From the NCBI GenBank assembly GCA_000751835.1, contig CCMQ01000006.1, positions 62,001-126,000 of the forward strand: a DNA stretch of 64,000 bases, in the 5' to 3' direction. The notes below the pieces were generated by a model, which saw only the letters and a program-made list of their open reading frames with translations, was not told the DNA's origin and searched no databases. The DNA is from Necropsobacter rosorum. GTDB lineage: Bacteria; Pseudomonadota; Gammaproteobacteria; Enterobacterales; Pasteurellaceae. The translations under genes and the position numbers were made by a program. Position 1 is the stretch's first letter; every line of letters begins with the position of its first letter. Shown here one piece after another: positions 1 to 11,197 of this stretch.

Positions 1-930
1 GAATCGGTCATCGGCTAATATATGATATAGATAACGCGGATTTATCATTGAGCTTGTTGGGTGAATAACTAATACATCTCCGTTTGTTCCACCAGTACAG
101 TCAGCTTGCCAAATTTTCTTCAAATAAGGTCGTATATTTCCAATTAAAATATCGTTTGGAAGATATTCGGTAAGATTTCCTTCAGTTGGAACGTAATTTG
201 ATTTTGTTTTCCCTGCTTTATTTTGTAAAAGATTGTCTACACCAACATAGTTATTTTCATTAAGATTTTTAGCTTTAATTCTTGCTTTGGAGTATTCGGA
301 AATTGAATCCAAACTTTCCCACTCAAACCCAGCCTTCCCAAGTTCTTCTTCGCTCAATAATTTATCACGATAGTATTGATACTGTTTTCTGCGTAGTATA
401 AGCTCGCTGGTAAGCTCGCTGGTAAGCTCGCTGGTAAGCGCTGTCAATGCGTCCAAAATTCGCACGATTTCGGTTTGGACGGGAAGTGGGGGGATAGGGA
501 TTAATTTATTTGTATAATTTGAAATCCACTGACGTTTATGATCACCATCTACTTGATTGTTAGGTAATGTATTTAACCAATAGTAAATATATTTTAATAA
601 AGCTATATTTTCATCTTTTGATGTAATCATTTTCATTGCTGATGACTTGGCTTTAAAATCAAAATCTACCCATTTATTAGCTGTAGTAAAATCATCAAAA
701 ATAATTACTGGTGATTTAGATGCTAAGTATATGCCTTCTTTTTCATCAGTATATCCCAGAATAAAGGTTTTTCCTGCGGTTAATACAGGTGTAGGAAAGT
801 GATCACTATATACTGTGGAATTAACGAGATATTTGGTTGGCTGTTCATAATCAGCAATGTTACCCAAAGGTTCCCATTTAACCTCAGCCCCATCCAATAA
901 TTTATCTAAAAAAGTGCGGTTGTTTTTCAT
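1..930 (-). CDS. hsdS: Type I restriction-modification specificity subunit HsdS (3' end outside window)
   Basis: HsdS chooses the DNA target for the type I HsdM/HsdR complex. The reading frame is open for 310 codons from ATG at 930 to the window edge, so the C-terminus is missing. It starts 9 bases after the hsdM stop, with GAGGGG of the hsdM end as ribosome site, so the two are translationally linked. The layout is classic: a first target-recognition domain (about 1-145), a central conserved region with IPPLPVQTEIVRILD and a helix, then a second recognition domain. Inside the central region residues 165-176 are three exact LTSE repeats (12-bp DNA repeats at 401-436). The recognition domains are AT-rich compared with neighbours, as usual for exchanged HsdS domains. 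A DNA uptake sequence lies in the first codons (911-919). hsdR is not in the window. Confidence 0.93.
   Translation of the reverse strand, partial: MKNNRTFLDKLLDGAEVKWEPLGNIADYEQPTKYLVNSTVYSDHFPTPVLTAGKTFILGYTDEKEGIYLASKSPVIIFDDFTTANKWVDFDFKAKSSAMKMITSKDENIALLKYIYYWLNTLPNNQVDGDHKRQWISNYTNKLIPIPPLPVQTEIVRILDALTALTSELTSELTSELILRRKQYQYYRDKLLSEEELGKAGFEWESLDSISEYSKARIKAKNLNENNYVGVDNLLQNKAGKTKSNYVPTEGNLTEYLPNDILIGNIRPYLKKIWQADCTGGTNGDVLVIHPTSSMINPRYLYHILADDRF
401..436 (-). repeat. Three tandem 12-bp repeats in the HsdS central spacer
   Basis: The + strand unit agctcgctggta occurs three times without a mismatch at 401-412, 413-424 and 425-436, with a decayed fourth copy after 436. It encodes LTSE x3. 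In EcoR124I/EcoDXXI the number of four-residue TAEL repeats at the equivalent place sets the distance between the two half-sites. Each unit is a multiple of three, so gain or loss keeps the frame. Confidence 0.95.
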
Positions 931-939
931 GATGTTTTT

Positions 940-2487
940 TTACCCCTCAATCTCCGACACAATTTTATCAATCTCGGCACGCAAACGATCAATATTGGCG
1001 ACAGTTTTGCGAATATCTTCGTTTAATTGGTCAATATCAATGAGTTCTCGGGTGTCTTCTGGTTCTACATAAGAACTTACTGAAAGATTGTAATTATTTT
1101 CATCATTGGCGATTTCATCATTGCTAACAGATTTTGCCAAATGGGGCACGTCTTCTTTATCGGCGAACAGTTTTAGGATTTGTTCAATATGTTCGTCTTC
1201 TAGAATGTTGTTATTGGTGGCAGATTTAAACAAACCACTGGCATCAATAAATTGTGTTTGAGTGTCGGTTTTATGTTTGGAAAGCACCAAAATATTCACC
1301 GCAATGCTGGTGCCGAAAAATAAATTCGGCGCTAGGGCAATAACGGTTTCCACAAAATTGTTGTCGACTAAGTATTGACGAATTTTTTGCTCAGCGCCGC
1401 CACGATAAAAAATTCCCGGGAAGGAAACGATAGCCGCTCTGCCTTTTGCCGAAAGATAACTTAATGCGTGCAAAATAAAAGCAAAATCCGCTTTCGATTT
1501 TGGCGCGAGCACGCCCGCCGGCGCAAAACGTTCGTCGTTGATCAGTGTCGGGTCGTCTGAGCCAATCCATTTCACCGAATAAGGCGGGTTAGAAACGATG
1601 GCATCAAAAGGCTTATCATCACCAAACTGTGGTTTAAGCAAGGTGTTGCCTAAGGCAATATCAAACTTGTCGTAGTTAATGTTATGCAAAAACATATTCA
1701 TACGCGCAAGGTTATAGGTGGTGTGATTAATTTCCTGCCCGAAAAAGCCGTCTTCAATAATATGCTCATCAAATTGTTTTTTGGCTTGTAGAAGCAAGGA
1801 TCCCGAACCTGCTGCGGGGTCGTAGATTTTATTTACTTTGTCTTGCCCGTGTAAGGCAAGTTTGGCAATAAGTTTTGAGACGCTTTGTGGGGTAAAAAAT
1901 TCACCGCCTGACTTGCCGGCATTGGCGGCATAATTAGAAATTAAGAATTCGTACGCATCGCCGAATAAATCAATGTGATTGTCTTCAAATTTACCAAAAT
2001 CCAGCTCGGCAACCCCTTTTAATACGGCAGCCAAGCGACTGTTTTTATCGGCAACCGTATTGCCAAGGCGATTGCTGGTGGTGTCAAAATCAGCAAATAA
2101 GCCTTTAATATCGTTTTCAGAAGGGAAACCTGTGGCGGAATTTTCAATATCAGTAAAGATTTGTTTTAATTCGGTATTAAGATTAGGATTGGTATTAGCT
2201 CTCGCAACCACGTTTTTGAACAGCTGACTTGGATAAATAAAGTAACCTTTGGTTTTTACCGCATCGGCTTTAATTCCCGGTGTAATCACTTCATCAGGTA
2301 AAGCGGCATAATTGACGCTTTCATCACCGGCTTCAATATAGTTAGTAAAATTTTCACTGATAAAACGATAAAACAATGCACTCAGCACATATTGTTTAAA
2401 ATCCCAGCCATCCACCGAACCACGTACGTCATTAGCGATTTGCCAGATACGGCGTTGAAGTTCGGCGCGTTGTTGATTCGCTGTCAT
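940..2487 (-). CDS. hsdM: Type I restriction-modification DNA methyltransferase HsdM
   Basis: N6-adenine methyltransferase subunit of a type I system; it modifies the site chosen by HsdS and is needed for restriction by HsdR. The 515-residue protein has the N-terminal HsdM helical domain, GGEFFTP near 194-200, the AdoMet motif DPAAGSG at 223-229 and the catalytic NPPY at 300-303, which defines a gamma-type N6-adenine MTase. The C-terminus is a coiled helix (residues about 480-513) expected to pack on HsdS. Start ATG at 2487 is preceded by AGGAAA. It heads an hsdM-hsdS operon that follows mukB by only 48 bases, in a place where other gamma-proteobacteria have no restriction genes, so the pair is probably an acquired cassette. 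Sequence is intact. Confidence 0.95.
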   Translation of the reverse strand: MTANQQRAELQRRIWQIANDVRGSVDGWDFKQYVLSALFYRFISENFTNYIEAGDESVNYAALPDEVITPGIKADAVKTKGYFIYPSQLFKNVVARANTNPNLNTELKQIFTDIENSATGFPSENDIKGLFADFDTTSNRLGNTVADKNSRLAAVLKGVAELDFGKFEDNHIDLFGDAYEFLISNYAANAGKSGGEFFTPQSVSKLIAKLALHGQDKVNKIYDPAAGSGSLLLQAKKQFDEHIIEDGFFGQEINHTTYNLARMNMFLHNINYDKFDIALGNTLLKPQFGDDKPFDAIVSNPPYSVKWIGSDDPTLINDERFAPAGVLAPKSKADFAFILHALSYLSAKGRAAIVSFPGIFYRGGAEQKIRQYLVDNNFVETVIALAPNLFFGTSIAVNILVLSKHKTDTQTQFIDASGLFKSATNNNILEDEHIEQILKLFADKEDVPHLAKSVSNDEIANDENNYNLSVSSYVEPEDTRELIDIDQLNEDIRKTVANIDRLRAEIDKIVSEIEG

Positions 2488-2535
2488 TATATATTTCCTA
2501 TAAAATCAAATTAGATGAAAGTTTATGCTATAGCT

Positions 2536-5500
2536 CTACTCTGTCACGCCAAACCCACGCAATCCGACCACATGAACGTGTTCCTGGTTGCCGGCGATTT
2601 TGCGCACCAGTTTATAAGTGGTGCCTTTTTCCGGGCTGATATTTTCCGGCGCGGCGATCAGCAGCTGCATATCCAGCCGTTCGCATAATTCAAACAGCGT
2701 TGAAATGGATTTGGCGTCCAAACGGGCGGCTTCGTCGAGGAATAACAAGCGGCAAGGAACAATGTCTTTACCGCGAATACGGCGGCTTTCTTCTTCCCAG
2801 CTTTGCACCACCATTAAGAGAATCGACATCCCCGTACCGATGGCTTCACCGGTGGATAATGCGCCGCTTTCCGCGCGCAGCCAGCCATCGGCGCCGCGAT
2901 AAACTTCCACTTCGAGATCCAGATAATTACGGTAATCCAGCAATTCTTCGCCGATCGTCTGCGCGGTGCGCTGTCCCATATCAATATGCGGATTTAAACG
3001 CTGATATAATTTCGCAATCGCTTCCGAGAAGGTGATGCGATTGTCGCTGAACAAATCCTGATAATCGTCCTGATTGCCGGAAAGCGCGTCCAGCAGCATG
3101 GCGTGCGTATCGCGGATATTGACCACCAGACGCACGGATTTCACCTGCCCGAAGGAAATATTCTGTAATCCCTGGTTTAGCATGCGAATGCGGTTTTGTT
3201 CGCGCTGAATGGTTTTGCGCATAATATTTGCCACGCTTTCGGCGCTGATCGCCAGTTTTTTCTCGCGCCCGGTCAACTCATCCGTTAAGCGGGAAAGCTC
3301 AATTTCCATTTGCTCAATCGCATCAATCGGATCGTCGGTTTTGATAATATCCTGACGAATACGCTCACGCAGATGCTGATATACCGCAATAAAGAACCGC
3401 ACTTTATTTTCCGGCTTGCGGCTGTCTTCGGAAAGCCGCAGCGCATCGCGCAGATATTCGTTGTCCGCCACCGCCGTGCGCAGCGCACCCAGCGCTTTAT
3501 CCGACATGGAACGCAGATCGTCCGCCGATAAATAAGCCAGTTCGCGGCGGTTTAAGCGTTTTTCCACATCGCTGTTGCGAGACAGGCGCAACACCACGCA
3601 CCAGCTGACTTTGGCGGCTACCACCAGTTCGCGCTGGGTTTTGTAATCCCGTTCGGCTTTACGAATGCGGCGGCTGAGGTTTTCGCTGTCGCTTTCGATT
3701 AACGTCAATTGTTTTTCAATATAGGTGCGGCGCTGACGGCTGGCGGACAGTTGCTGATATAATTCGTCGCGGCGCGCTCTGGCGCGTTCTTCCGCGCCGT
3801 CGTCCGCCCGCACGCCCAGCTGGCTGATTTCATCGATCAGCTCATGTAACATTTTATTTTTTTCTTCATAGGCGCTGCGCAGTTCAATATATACCTGATT
3901 ATATTGAGCAAAACGCACCTGCTTCTGACGCACCTGTTCCCGCTGCTGTTCCCGTTGTTGCTGAACCTGTTCCAGCCGCGCACGTAATTGTTCGTTCAGT
4001 TCGGAGGTTTCCGATTTCACCGTTTCCTCGTAGCTGAAATGGTTTTTACGCTGTGCGACGTCCGCCAGCGCGAAAACCCGTTGCTGCATTTGTTTTTGCC
4101 GGCTGATTGCCTGTTGGTAATCCGCTTTCAGGCGCTCATAATTTTCCGGATCGCTTTGCAGCGTATTGGCGATAGGTTCCAGTTGTGACAACGTCGCGCC
4201 GTGACGGCGAATAAAAATTTCATCCTGTTCCGCCGCATCCAGCTGCTCGCGGCATTCTTCAATGCGGTCAAGCAAGTCGTCGTCCGCCAGTAAACTCAGC
4301 TGCGGAACCAGTTTATTCAGCAGCTGAATTTGCTCTTTCGCCTCATCAAGACGAAGGCGGATTTGCTGTTCGCTGCCGGAAAGCTGGTTCAATTCCCGCT
4401 CGATCTCAGTCCGTTCACGGTTGATTTCCGCCATTCGCTGTTCCGGATTCGGCTGGAACGCCAAGGCTAAATGCAGCCCGACGAACTGGCTGAAATGCTC
4501 ATGTAAACGCTGGCATTTCTGCACGTCGAACGCCCGTTGCGCATAATGTTCCGCCACCTCTTCACGCTGCAACTGCAACGCTTCCAACCGTTTTTCCCGC
4601 GCGGCGCGGCCGAACAACGGAATTTCCGGGAATTTCGAATAACGCAATTCACGATCAGAGACCTGAACCACCACGCCGTGTTCCAGCTCCTGCGCCGATA
4701 ATACGCTGTCATCAAAAGCGCTCGGATCGCCTTCGATTAAATATAAATCATCCGGGCAATCCTCCAGCTGCGCCAGCTGCCCTTTCACGGCATCCAGATC
4801 GCGCACGACAATGGCATGACGCGCCGGGCCGTATAAGGCGGAAAAATACGGCGCGTCTTCAAAAGGCACATCGTCGTAAAGCTCCGACAGCAATACCCCG
4901 CCGAAGCGTTCCGCCAGCATATTCAGCCGGGCGTCTTCCGAACCGTCGGGCTGGCTCAGGCGTGAAATCTGTTCATCCAGCTGCTGACGCTGGTGTTCCA
5001 GCTGATCGCGCTGAATGGTCAGCTCTCGTTCTTTCACCAGCTGTTGCTGCATGAAGTTCATCACATCCTGACTGTCGGCGAAATGCTGCCCGCTCTGCTC
5101 CTGCAGGCGTTCCAACGCGGCCTGCGCGGTCAGCCACGCCGGCGCTTTATTGGCATTTTCGTTATAAAGTGCGGTCAATTGCTCGCGTTTTTGCCGCAGG
5201 GTCGAACGGCTTTCCACCTGTTCCGATAATTCGGCCTCGAGTTCTTCCAGCCGGCTTTCCTGCTCCGCATGATAGTCTTCCAGTTCATCCGCACTTTGCA
5301 GGGCTAAATCGGCACGCTGATTAAATTCGTTTAATAAACGCACCGCACTTTGCTGCCGGCCGTAGCGTTGTTCCAGTTCATGCAGCTTCGCCCGCAGTTG
5401 CGGGGTTTGTTGTGCCTGCAGCCGTTGTGTCGGGTATTCGCGCAATAATGCTTTCGCACTTTCCCACGCGCCGGCGCGCGGCATTTCGCCGGCGATGCTG

Positions 5501-7038
5501 CACACCAGCCGATAGGCTTTGTCGAACTGCGATTTTGCCGCTTCCGATAACGACATTTTCTGCTCTAAATCCAGCACATTGTTGGTAATATCTTCCGCCT
5601 GTGCGGCGAATTCGGCATAATAATCATCCACGTTTTTCACGGACAAATCCGCCAGCCCGCACAACTGCTTGGCTTTTTCCAGCGCCTGTATCGCCTGCTG
5701 GTATTGCAGCGCACGGGTTTGTTGGGCATCCAGCGCCTGTTGATAGTCCGCCAGCTGGCCGCGCAGTTGATCCACTTCCTGCTCGGTTTGCTCAAAACGC
5801 GCCTGACTTTCCGCCTGCTGCTCATTGGCCTCTTCTACGGCGGCTTTCTGTTCTTCCAGCTTTTCCCGCAGTGCGGCGACATCCTCATGATAACGGGAGA
5901 TTTTTTCCTGATGGCGCAAGGCATTCAGCACTAAATTCAGGTGATCCGCCGCACTTTGGTGATCCACTTCCAGCACCTGTTCGCGCTCCGCCAGTTCCGC
6001 CACTTCACGGCTTAAATCCACCAGACGGTGCTGCGCCAAATCCTGCTCGGCTTTGGCGCTATACCAGTCTTTACGAAACGTCAGCGCCGTTTCAATATTG
6101 CCACGCCGCTCATTGGCATTGCGCATATAATCGGAAGCCACATAATTGGTGGTTTCCGTGATCAGGTGTTTAAACAGATCGCGGTCGGCCTGCGTGACTT
6201 TAATCGCCTCCAGGGTCATGCGGTTTTCGCGCAGTGCGCTTTCCATATCCTGAAAGGCTTTGCGCACGCCTAAATTTTCCGGCAATAAATAATCGCGCAG
6301 CGAACGGGTGATGGCGCTGGAGATCCCGCCGTAGAGCGAGGCTTCGATTAATTTATAGAATTTGCTGCGATCGGAAGACGAACGCAGGCGTTTCGGAATA
6401 ATACCCAGATCAAACATCATCGAATGGTAATCGCCGATGGAATGATATTGTTTGAATTGAGCGCCGAGGGTTTCGATTTTATCTTTTAACTCGTTCAGGT
6501 TCAGCACCCGCGCCTGACGTTCCCCGACCGATTCGGTAAACACGGTGGTCGGGTTTAAGGACAATTCCAGCCCTTGAACGGAAAAGGTTTTGATATCCAC
6601 TTTTTTATCGCGGCCGGCCACCTGCTGCAAGCGCACTCCGACTAAAACCCGCTGACGACGGGAATTGACCGTATCCAACACCGCATAACATACGCCAGGA
6701 CGCAGTTTGCCGTGCAACCCTTTATCGCGCGAACCGCCGGTAGAGCCGGCTTCCGTGGTGTTACGGAAGTGCAGTAAGGTCAGATCCGGAATCAGCGCGG
6801 TAACAAAGCCCGCCATGGTGGTGGATTTCCCCGCCCCGTTACCGCCGGAAAGCGTGGTGACCAGTTCATCCAGATCAAAAGTGCGGGCGAAAAAACCGTT
6901 CCAGTTGATCAGGGTTAAAGAGCGGAATTTGCCGCGTTCAACAGGATTCGCCGACGGTGAGGCGTCGTCGAATGGCTGTGAGATCGCTTCATTCTCAGGG
7001 TGTTGCATATTATGTTCCAGTTCCAGCATATCAGACAT
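2536..7038 (-). CDS. mukB: Chromosome partition protein MukB (condensin ATPase)
   Basis: SMC-like subunit of the MukBEF condensin that compacts and segregates the chromosome. The 1500-residue chain has Walker [10 protein letters not shown] at 65-73, two long coiled-coil arms around a central hinge (about 680-800), and a C-terminal head with signature [10 protein letters not shown] near 1394 and Walker [12 protein letters not shown] near 1431-1441. The start ATG at 7038 overlaps the mukE stop as TAATG, which supports it. Compared with E. coli MukB, which begins near [13 protein letters not shown], this protein has about 33 extra N-terminal residues rich in E, P and S; similar extensions are known in Pasteurellaceae. 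Last gene of mukF-mukE-mukB. Confidence 0.97.
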   Translation of the reverse strand: MSDMLELEHNMQHPENEAISQPFDDASPSANPVERGKFRSLTLINWNGFFARTFDLDELVTTLSGGNGAGKSTTMAGFVTALIPDLTLLHFRNTTEAGSTGGSRDKGLHGKLRPGVCYAVLDTVNSRRQRVLVGVRLQQVAGRDKKVDIKTFSVQGLELSLNPTTVFTESVGERQARVLNLNELKDKIETLGAQFKQYHSIGDYHSMMFDLGIIPKRLRSSSDRSKFYKLIEASLYGGISSAITRSLRDYLLPENLGVRKAFQDMESALRENRMTLEAIKVTQADRDLFKHLITETTNYVASDYMRNANERRGNIETALTFRKDWYSAKAEQDLAQHRLVDLSREVAELAEREQVLEVDHQSAADHLNLVLNALRHQEKISRYHEDVAALREKLEEQKAAVEEANEQQAESQARFEQTEQEVDQLRGQLADYQQALDAQQTRALQYQQAIQALEKAKQLCGLADLSVKNVDDYYAEFAAQAEDITNNVLDLEQKMSLSEAAKSQFDKAYRLVCSIAGEMPRAGAWESAKALLREYPTQRLQAQQTPQLRAKLHELEQRYGRQQSAVRLLNEFNQRADLALQSADELEDYHAEQESRLEELEAELSEQVESRSTLRQKREQLTALYNENANKAPAWLTAQAALERLQEQSGQHFADSQDVMNFMQQQLVKERELTIQRDQLEHQRQQLDEQISRLSQPDGSEDARLNMLAERFGGVLLSELYDDVPFEDAPYFSALYGPARHAIVVRDLDAVKGQLAQLEDCPDDLYLIEGDPSAFDDSVLSAQELEHGVVVQVSDRELRYSKFPEIPLFGRAAREKRLEALQLQREEVAEHYAQRAFDVQKCQRLHEHFSQFVGLHLALAFQPNPEQRMAEINRERTEIERELNQLSGSEQQIRLRLDEAKEQIQLLNKLVPQLSLLADDDLLDRIEECREQLDAAEQDEIFIRRHGATLSQLEPIANTLQSDPENYERLKADYQQAISRQKQMQQRVFALADVAQRKNHFSYEETVKSETSELNEQLRARLEQVQQQREQQREQVRQKQVRFAQYNQVYIELRSAYEEKNKMLHELIDEISQLGVRADDGAEERARARRDELYQQLSASRQRRTYIEKQLTLIESDSENLSRRIRKAERDYKTQRELVVAAKVSWCVVLRLSRNSDVEKRLNRRELAYLSADDLRSMSDKALGALRTAVADNEYLRDALRLSEDSRKPENKVRFFIAVYQHLRERIRQDIIKTDDPIDAIEQMEIELSRLTDELTGREKKLAISAESVANIMRKTIQREQNRIRMLNQGLQNISFGQVKSVRLVVNIRDTHAMLLDALSGNQDDYQDLFSDNRITFSEAIAKLYQRLNPHIDMGQRTAQTIGEELLDYRNYLDLEVEVYRGADGWLRAESGALSTGEAIGTGMSILLMVVQSWEEESRRIRGKDIVPCRLLFLDEAARLDAKSISTLFELCERLDMQLLIAAPENISPEKGTTYKLVRKIAGNQEHVHVVGLRGFGVTE

Positions 7039-7760
7039 TATTCTTCTTCCCCATCATCTTGCACTTGCTCATCGGATTCTTCGGTTTTTTCCACCGCACT
7101 TTTTTCCAGTTGCAGCGAGGCCGGTGTAGCCGCTTCCCCGTCGCGAATCAGACGCAGCTGCGCCTCACGCGGGTCATCGCCGGCACGCACTTCCGCCCCA
7201 AAGCGGAACACCGCTTCGGAAATCGTGAATTTCCCGCTGTTTTGTTCGCCGACGGTATAAATCATACCCATACGACGCAGGCGGTTTAACGCGGCGCGTA
7301 CTTTTTCCGCCAGTTTTTGTTTATCCAGATCCGAACCTGACGAACGTTGATTCACCGCTTTCAGCAATTTGCCTTCATCGGCCAGATTCAGCAGTTCGTC
7401 ATACACTTCCTGCGTGCTGAAAATCCCCTGCTGCGCCAGACGCTCTGGGCTTAAATACAAATAACACAGCACTTTGCCGACCAGCATTTCCAGCTCGCTT
7501 AATACGGAACGGGCGATAAGCGTGGTGGCTTTCGGACGCAAATAGAAAAATCCCTCCGGCGCGCGGATAAGTTCCACATTATAACGGCGGTAAAATTGAT
7601 CCAGCTCGGTTTGAAAATCCATTAAAAACGCATGATGATCCAACTGTTCGGTGCCGATATGTCTGCCGGCGCGCAGCTGGCTGTCCACATCGGGAAATAA
7701 CGGATTGGCAAGCGCCTGCGCCTGTTTAATCGAAATGATATCTTGAAGATTGTCTGTCAT
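7038..7760 (-). CDS. mukE: Chromosome partition protein MukE
   Basis: Accessory winged-helix subunit that joins MukF to form the regulatory part of the MukBEF condensin. 240 residues, close to the E. coli length (234). It contains conserved stretches such as [19 protein letters not shown] near the start and [22 protein letters not shown] in the middle, and ends in an acidic tail ([14 protein letters not shown]). It starts 14 bases after mukF with AAGAGAT as ribosome site, and its stop overlaps the mukB start as TAATG, so mukE and mukB are translationally coupled. Confidence 0.96.
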   Translation of the reverse strand: MTDNLQDIISIKQAQALANPLFPDVDSQLRAGRHIGTEQLDHHAFLMDFQTELDQFYRRYNVELIRAPEGFFYLRPKATTLIARSVLSELEMLVGKVLCYLYLSPERLAQQGIFSTQEVYDELLNLADEGKLLKAVNQRSSGSDLDKQKLAEKVRAALNRLRRMGMIYTVGEQNSGKFTISEAVFRFGAEVRAGDDPREAQLRLIRDGEAATPASLQLEKSAVEKTEESDEQVQDDGEEE

Positions 7761-7774
7761 TGGTTGATCTCTTG

Positions 7775-9100
7775 TTATTTGTACTCATCGATACTGTGCG
7801 CCTGCACTTGCGCACCATAGCGATTGATGTCTTCCCACTGCGGGTAAACGGCGGCCAAATCCGCACTCGCCATCCCTAAACGCACCGCCTGATCCACAAT
7901 AATCCGCGCCACATCGAAATGACGGGACAGCGGATATTGCTCCAGTTGCGCTTTCAGCACCAGACTTAGGTCAATCGGGCGGCCGTGCTCGCGGTAACCA
8001 ATCAATAAGTCCTGCATATGTTCCACGATTTGTTCATGCACATCCGCCAGACTTTCATATTGCAGCGCATCCGGCAATTCGCCCAGCGCATCTTCCTCCC
8101 GCAGCACCAGCTCTTCGTCGCGCAGATCGATTAAACGCTCCGCCTGCGCGGCCCATAAATACCAAGGGTTATCAAAATACTGATGAATGGAATGGCGCAG
8201 ACGCTGCGAAAAGACGCGGTTTTTATCCATATCGATGGCGGTGCGGATAAATTTATGCACATGACGGTCGTAGCCGATCCACAAGTCGATGGTTTGCTGT
8301 CCCCAGCTGATGATTCGGTCAAGTTTGGCCTGTAGATCCGTGATCAGCTGATCAATAAAATACAGCTCGCCGCGCCCGATAACGCAATCCTGAATGCGCA
8401 GCAATTGCGCTTGCAGCTTGTCGCCGGCGGCATTTAAGGTATCCTGCAACTCGCGCAGATTACCGGAGGTTTCGTCCAGTAACTTTTCGCAGCTGGCAAT
8501 GGCCGCCTGCCAGTCTTTGGTTAATAATTCAGCGATTTCGTCTTTAATGGTTTGTTGATTTTCATCCATCACCCGCTGCGAAAAATCAATGCTGTCGAAA
8601 ATTTCCGCCACCGAATATTTCAGCGGCGCAAACACATTCCGCCGCCAGTGATGTTCGTCGCCGTCTTCTTCCGCCGCCTCCGAGGCGCGCTGAATTTCAT
8701 CCGCCACGATCGACAGCTGCACAGACAAACGCAGCGCGGAAAACTCGCGCTGACGGATATAATAATCGGAAACCCCGACACCGAGCGGGGTTAAGCGGTA
8801 AATCGCCAGGCCTTCGGTAAACTCGCTGCTGAAACGGTTTAAAAACCGCTGTTTAACCAGCTCATTGATGGCGTTATTGGCACGGGTCGCAACGGTTTCC
8901 TGTGATTGGTCGAAAGCGGCGGAAATATGACGGAAGATATCAATCAGATCGGTTTCCAGCATTTCGCCGTCCAGACGTTCATTATTGTAAATGGCGATAG
9001 CAAGTAAAAAAGACAGGCGTTCTGTCGGTAAATTCAACGAGAACTCGCGCTCCCTCGCCCAGGACACTAATTCCGGGATGGTTTGTGAAGTTTCGAGCAT
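7775..9100 (-). CDS. mukF: Chromosome partition protein MukF (kleisin)
   Basis: Kleisin of the MukBEF condensin; it bridges the MukB heads and carries MukE. I place the start at ATG 9100 (441 residues, [16 protein letters not shown]), not at the upstream frame-open ATG at 9148. This one aligns with the E. coli start (MSEFSQTVPELVAWAR) and has GAGAG about 10 bases before it. An N-terminal winged helix is followed by long helices (about 120-300, including the highly conserved [20 protein letters not shown]) and a C-terminal domain. First gene of mukFEB. The operon is divergent from ttcA across 202 bases; the cmoM gene usual upstream of mukF in E. coli is absent. Confidence 0.96.
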   Translation of the reverse strand: MLETSQTIPELVSWAREREFSLNLPTERLSFLLAIAIYNNERLDGEMLETDLIDIFRHISAAFDQSQETVATRANNAINELVKQRFLNRFSSEFTEGLAIYRLTPLGVGVSDYYIRQREFSALRLSVQLSIVADEIQRASEAAEEDGDEHHWRRNVFAPLKYSVAEIFDSIDFSQRVMDENQQTIKDEIAELLTKDWQAAIASCEKLLDETSGNLRELQDTLNAAGDKLQAQLLRIQDCVIGRGELYFIDQLITDLQAKLDRIISWGQQTIDLWIGYDRHVHKFIRTAIDMDKNRVFSQRLRHSIHQYFDNPWYLWAAQAERLIDLRDEELVLREEDALGELPDALQYESLADVHEQIVEHMQDLLIGYREHGRPIDLSLVLKAQLEQYPLSRHFDVARIIVDQAVRLGMASADLAAVYPQWEDINRYGAQVQAHSIDEYK

Positions 9101-9302
9101 TTCGTTTCTCTCACAACTAGATAAAAATACAGATAAAATTGCGCTCAATTATACAGGATTTTTAAGGGATCTAATAGCGCGAATTTATGGCGCAAAAATC
9201 CCCCGAGAACCACCGCACTTTTGCCCGCCGCGAAATATTTTTATTGGAAAAAAGCCCGTTACCCCTTACTATACGCAGGTTTTTATTTTAACCCTGACAC
9301 AG
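9101..9302. promoter_or_regulatory. Divergent mukF / ttcA promoter region
   Basis: The 202 bases separate two divergent genes, so both promoters must lie here. One DNA uptake sequence (ACCGCACTT, 9212-9220) sits in the middle. The frames that run into it from both genes are not conserved protein sequence. I could not pick a single convincing -35/-10 pair. Confidence 0.55.
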
Positions 9303-10265
9303 ATGACTATGATCGAATCTATCAACGCACAACAGCAAAAAGACAAAAAACAAAGCTACAATCTGAATAAATTACAAAAACGGTTACGCCGTAATGTGGG
9401 CAACGCCATTGCCGATTTCACCATGATCGAAGACGGCGATAAAGTGATGGTGTGCCTGTCCGGCGGCAAAGACAGCTACACGCTGCTGGATATTCTGCTC
9501 AATCTGCGCCTCAATGCGCCGATTCACTTTGATCTCGTGGCGGTGAATCTGGATCAGAAGCAGCCGGGCTTTCCGGAGCATGTGCTGCCGCAATATCTGA
9601 CGAAAATCGGCGTGGACTATCATATCGTGCAGGAAAATACCTACGGCATCGTGAAAGAAAAAATTCCAGAAGGCAAAACCACCTGTTCCCTGTGCTCCCG
9701 TCTGCGGCGCGGTATTTTATACCGCACGGCAAGCGAACTCGGCGCCACCAAAATCGCCCTCGGCCATCACCGCGACGATATGCTGGAAACGTTGTTGTTA
9801 AATATGTTTTACGGCGGAAAACTGAAATCCATGCCGCCTAAACTTATCAGCGACGACGGCAAACATGTCGTTATCCGCCCGCTGGCGTATTGCAAAGAAA
9901 AGGATATTGCAAAATACGCGGCGGCGAAACAATTTCCGATTATCCCCTGCAATCTGTGCGGTTCGCAGCCGAATCTACAGCGTCAGGTGGTGAAAGAGAT
10001 GCTGCAAACATGGGATCGCCAATATCCGGGACGGATCGAAACCATGTTCAGCGCCTTGCAGAATATCGTGCCGTCTCACCTTTGCGATACGGCGTTGTTC
10101 GATTTCAACGCAATCCGCCACGGTCAGCCGCTGGATGGCGTAGAAGGCGATATCGCCTTTGACAAGCCCGATCTTCCGACCGCCCCGCTGTTTGCCGATA
10201 ACGATGAAGACGAACGTACCGATTTCGCCGCAGGCAATATGATCGGGATTAAAGAAGTGAATTAA
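9303..10265 (+). CDS. ttcA: tRNA 2-thiocytidine(32) synthetase TtcA
   Basis: Adds sulfur to C32 of some tRNAs using ATP and an iron-sulfur cluster. The PP-loop SGGKDS is at 53-58; cluster cysteines are in CSLC (128-131) and CNLC (216-219), as in the TtcA family. The open frame extends further upstream to 8991, but that part overlaps mukF and is not TtcA-like. I chose ATG 9303 (320 residues); ATG 9309 is equally possible since neither has a strong Shine-Dalgarno. Divergent from mukF. An inverted uptake-sequence pair just behind it serves as terminator. Confidence 0.95.
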   Translation: MTMIESINAQQQKDKKQSYNLNKLQKRLRRNVGNAIADFTMIEDGDKVMVCLSGGKDSYTLLDILLNLRLNAPIHFDLVAVNLDQKQPGFPEHVLPQYLTKIGVDYHIVQENTYGIVKEKIPEGKTTCSLCSRLRRGILYRTASELGATKIALGHHRDDMLETLLLNMFYGGKLKSMPPKLISDDGKHVVIRPLAYCKEKDIAKYAAAKQFPIIPCNLCGSQPNLQRQVVKEMLQTWDRQYPGRIETMFSALQNIVPSHLCDTALFDFNAIRHGQPLDGVEGDIAFDKPDLPTAPLFADNDEDERTDFAAGNMIGIKEVN

Positions 10266-10283
10266 TCGTTGTTTGAGAAAAGA

Positions 10284-10324
10284 AAAGTGCGGTAAAAAAA
10301 CGTGGAATTTTTCACCGCACTTTT
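10284..10324. terminator. Inverted uptake-sequence hairpin, ttcA / nlpC-like
   Basis: AAGTGCGGT at 10285-10293 and ACCGCACTT at 10314-10322 form a stem extended by A/T pairs, between the convergent ends of ttcA (+) and the NlpC-like gene (-). It can act as a terminator in both directions. Confidence 0.75.
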
Positions 10325-10345
10325 GCGTTTCAACCGACACGCCGG

Positions 10346-10831
10346 TTAAATCCGTCTGGTTTGCCAGTAGGCTTTTTGCCAATAAGGGCTGTTCATGGAA
10401 GAATAAATCACTCCGCCTTTGGTTGAGGCGTGCAGAAATTTATCGTCCTTCACATAAATCCCCACATGATAACCGTTCGGGCCGCGGCCGGTTTTGAAAA
10501 ACACTAAATCGCCGGTCTGAATTTCGCTTTTGCTGATTTTGGTGCCGTAGTTCGCCTGTTCTCTGGTCGAGCGCGGTAGGCGGATGCCGAAACGGTCAAG
10601 AAAAGTGGTTTGCACAAAACCGGAACAATCCACGCCACGGCGGCTTTGCCCGCCCAGCATGTAAGGCGTTCCCGCCCATTCGTACTGCTGTTCGCTTAAT
10701 AGTGCGATCACCATAATCGGATCATCCAGCTGACCTTGATAATCAATGGACGAATAACGGGGAGCGGAGCCGGAACACGCGGCTAAAAAGGCAATGCAGC
10801 CTGTTATGAAAAGAGATTTAACTAAACGCAT
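10346..10831 (-). CDS. NlpC/P60-family peptidoglycan endopeptidase lipoprotein
   Basis: Probable D,L-endopeptidase that cuts peptidoglycan stem or cross-link peptides from the outer membrane. The lipoprotein signal ends at LAAC with Cys19 as the lipid site. The NlpC/P60 domain follows, with the catalytic Cys69 in DCSGF, His122 in YHVGIYV and His134 in FLHAS, so the triad is intact. 161 residues matches small NlpC/MepS-type proteins of Pasteurellaceae. It is a single gene between convergent ttcA and the pheST-ihfA operon. Whether it is the MepS (Spr) or NlpC orthologue I cannot say from sequence alone. Confidence 0.9.
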   Translation of the reverse strand: MRLVKSLFITGCIAFLAACSGSAPRYSSIDYQGQLDDPIMVIALLSEQQYEWAGTPYMLGGQSRRGVDCSGFVQTTFLDRFGIRLPRSTREQANYGTKISKSEIQTGDLVFFKTGRGPNGYHVGIYVKDDKFLHASTKGGVIYSSMNSPYWQKAYWQTRRI

Positions 10832-10897
10832 TGAGTTTCCCTGCCAACGATATAATGAAAAGCTATCCGCACATTACGGATAGCTTATGAAAGGAGA

Positions 10898-11194
10898 TTA
10901 GTTTTTCGGTTTGGTTTTTTCTACTCTGTTGCGCAGTTTCTGACCGGGTTTGAACACGACGACCCGGCGTGCGGAAACTGGCACACTTTCCCCGGTTTTC
11001 GGATTACGCCCGGGACGTGAGGATTTATCTCTCAGCTCAAAATTACCGAAACCGGATAATTTGACATCCCGTCCGCTTTCCAATGCCACACGGATTTCCT
11101 CAAAAAAACTTTCAACCAATTCTTTGGCATCGCGTTTGTTTAAATTGAGTTTCTCAATTAAGCTGTCTGCGAGTTCTACTTTGGTCAGTGTCAT
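10898..11194 (-). CDS. ihfA: Integration host factor subunit alpha
   Basis: DNA-bending HU/IHF family protein; pairs with IhfB. The 98 residues include the family signature [20 protein letters not shown] at 48-67 with the intercalating Pro of the arm and the IHF-alpha-like N-terminus [12 protein letters not shown]. It follows pheT by 3 bases, the same pheS-pheT-ihfA order as in E. coli, so it shares that transcript. No frameshift or missing part. Confidence 0.97.
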   Translation of the reverse strand: MTLTKVELADSLIEKLNLNKRDAKELVESFFEEIRVALESGRDVKLSGFGNFELRDKSSRPGRNPKTGESVPVSARRVVVFKPGQKLRNRVEKTKPKN

Positions 11195-11197
11195 AAT

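Noticed and set aside
5601-6161. 186-codon frame opposite mukB
   Set aside because: Lies wholly inside mukB in antisense; Pro/Ala/Arg composition is what GC-rich coiled-coil codons give on the reverse strand.
9101-9148. Longer MukF from ATG 9148
   Set aside because: The added 16 residues (with two cysteines) are not conserved, and ATG 9100 has a better ribosome site and aligns with E. coli.
8991-9302. Longer TtcA starting inside mukF
   Set aside because: The added 104 residues overlap mukF, are not TtcA-like and lack a ribosome site.
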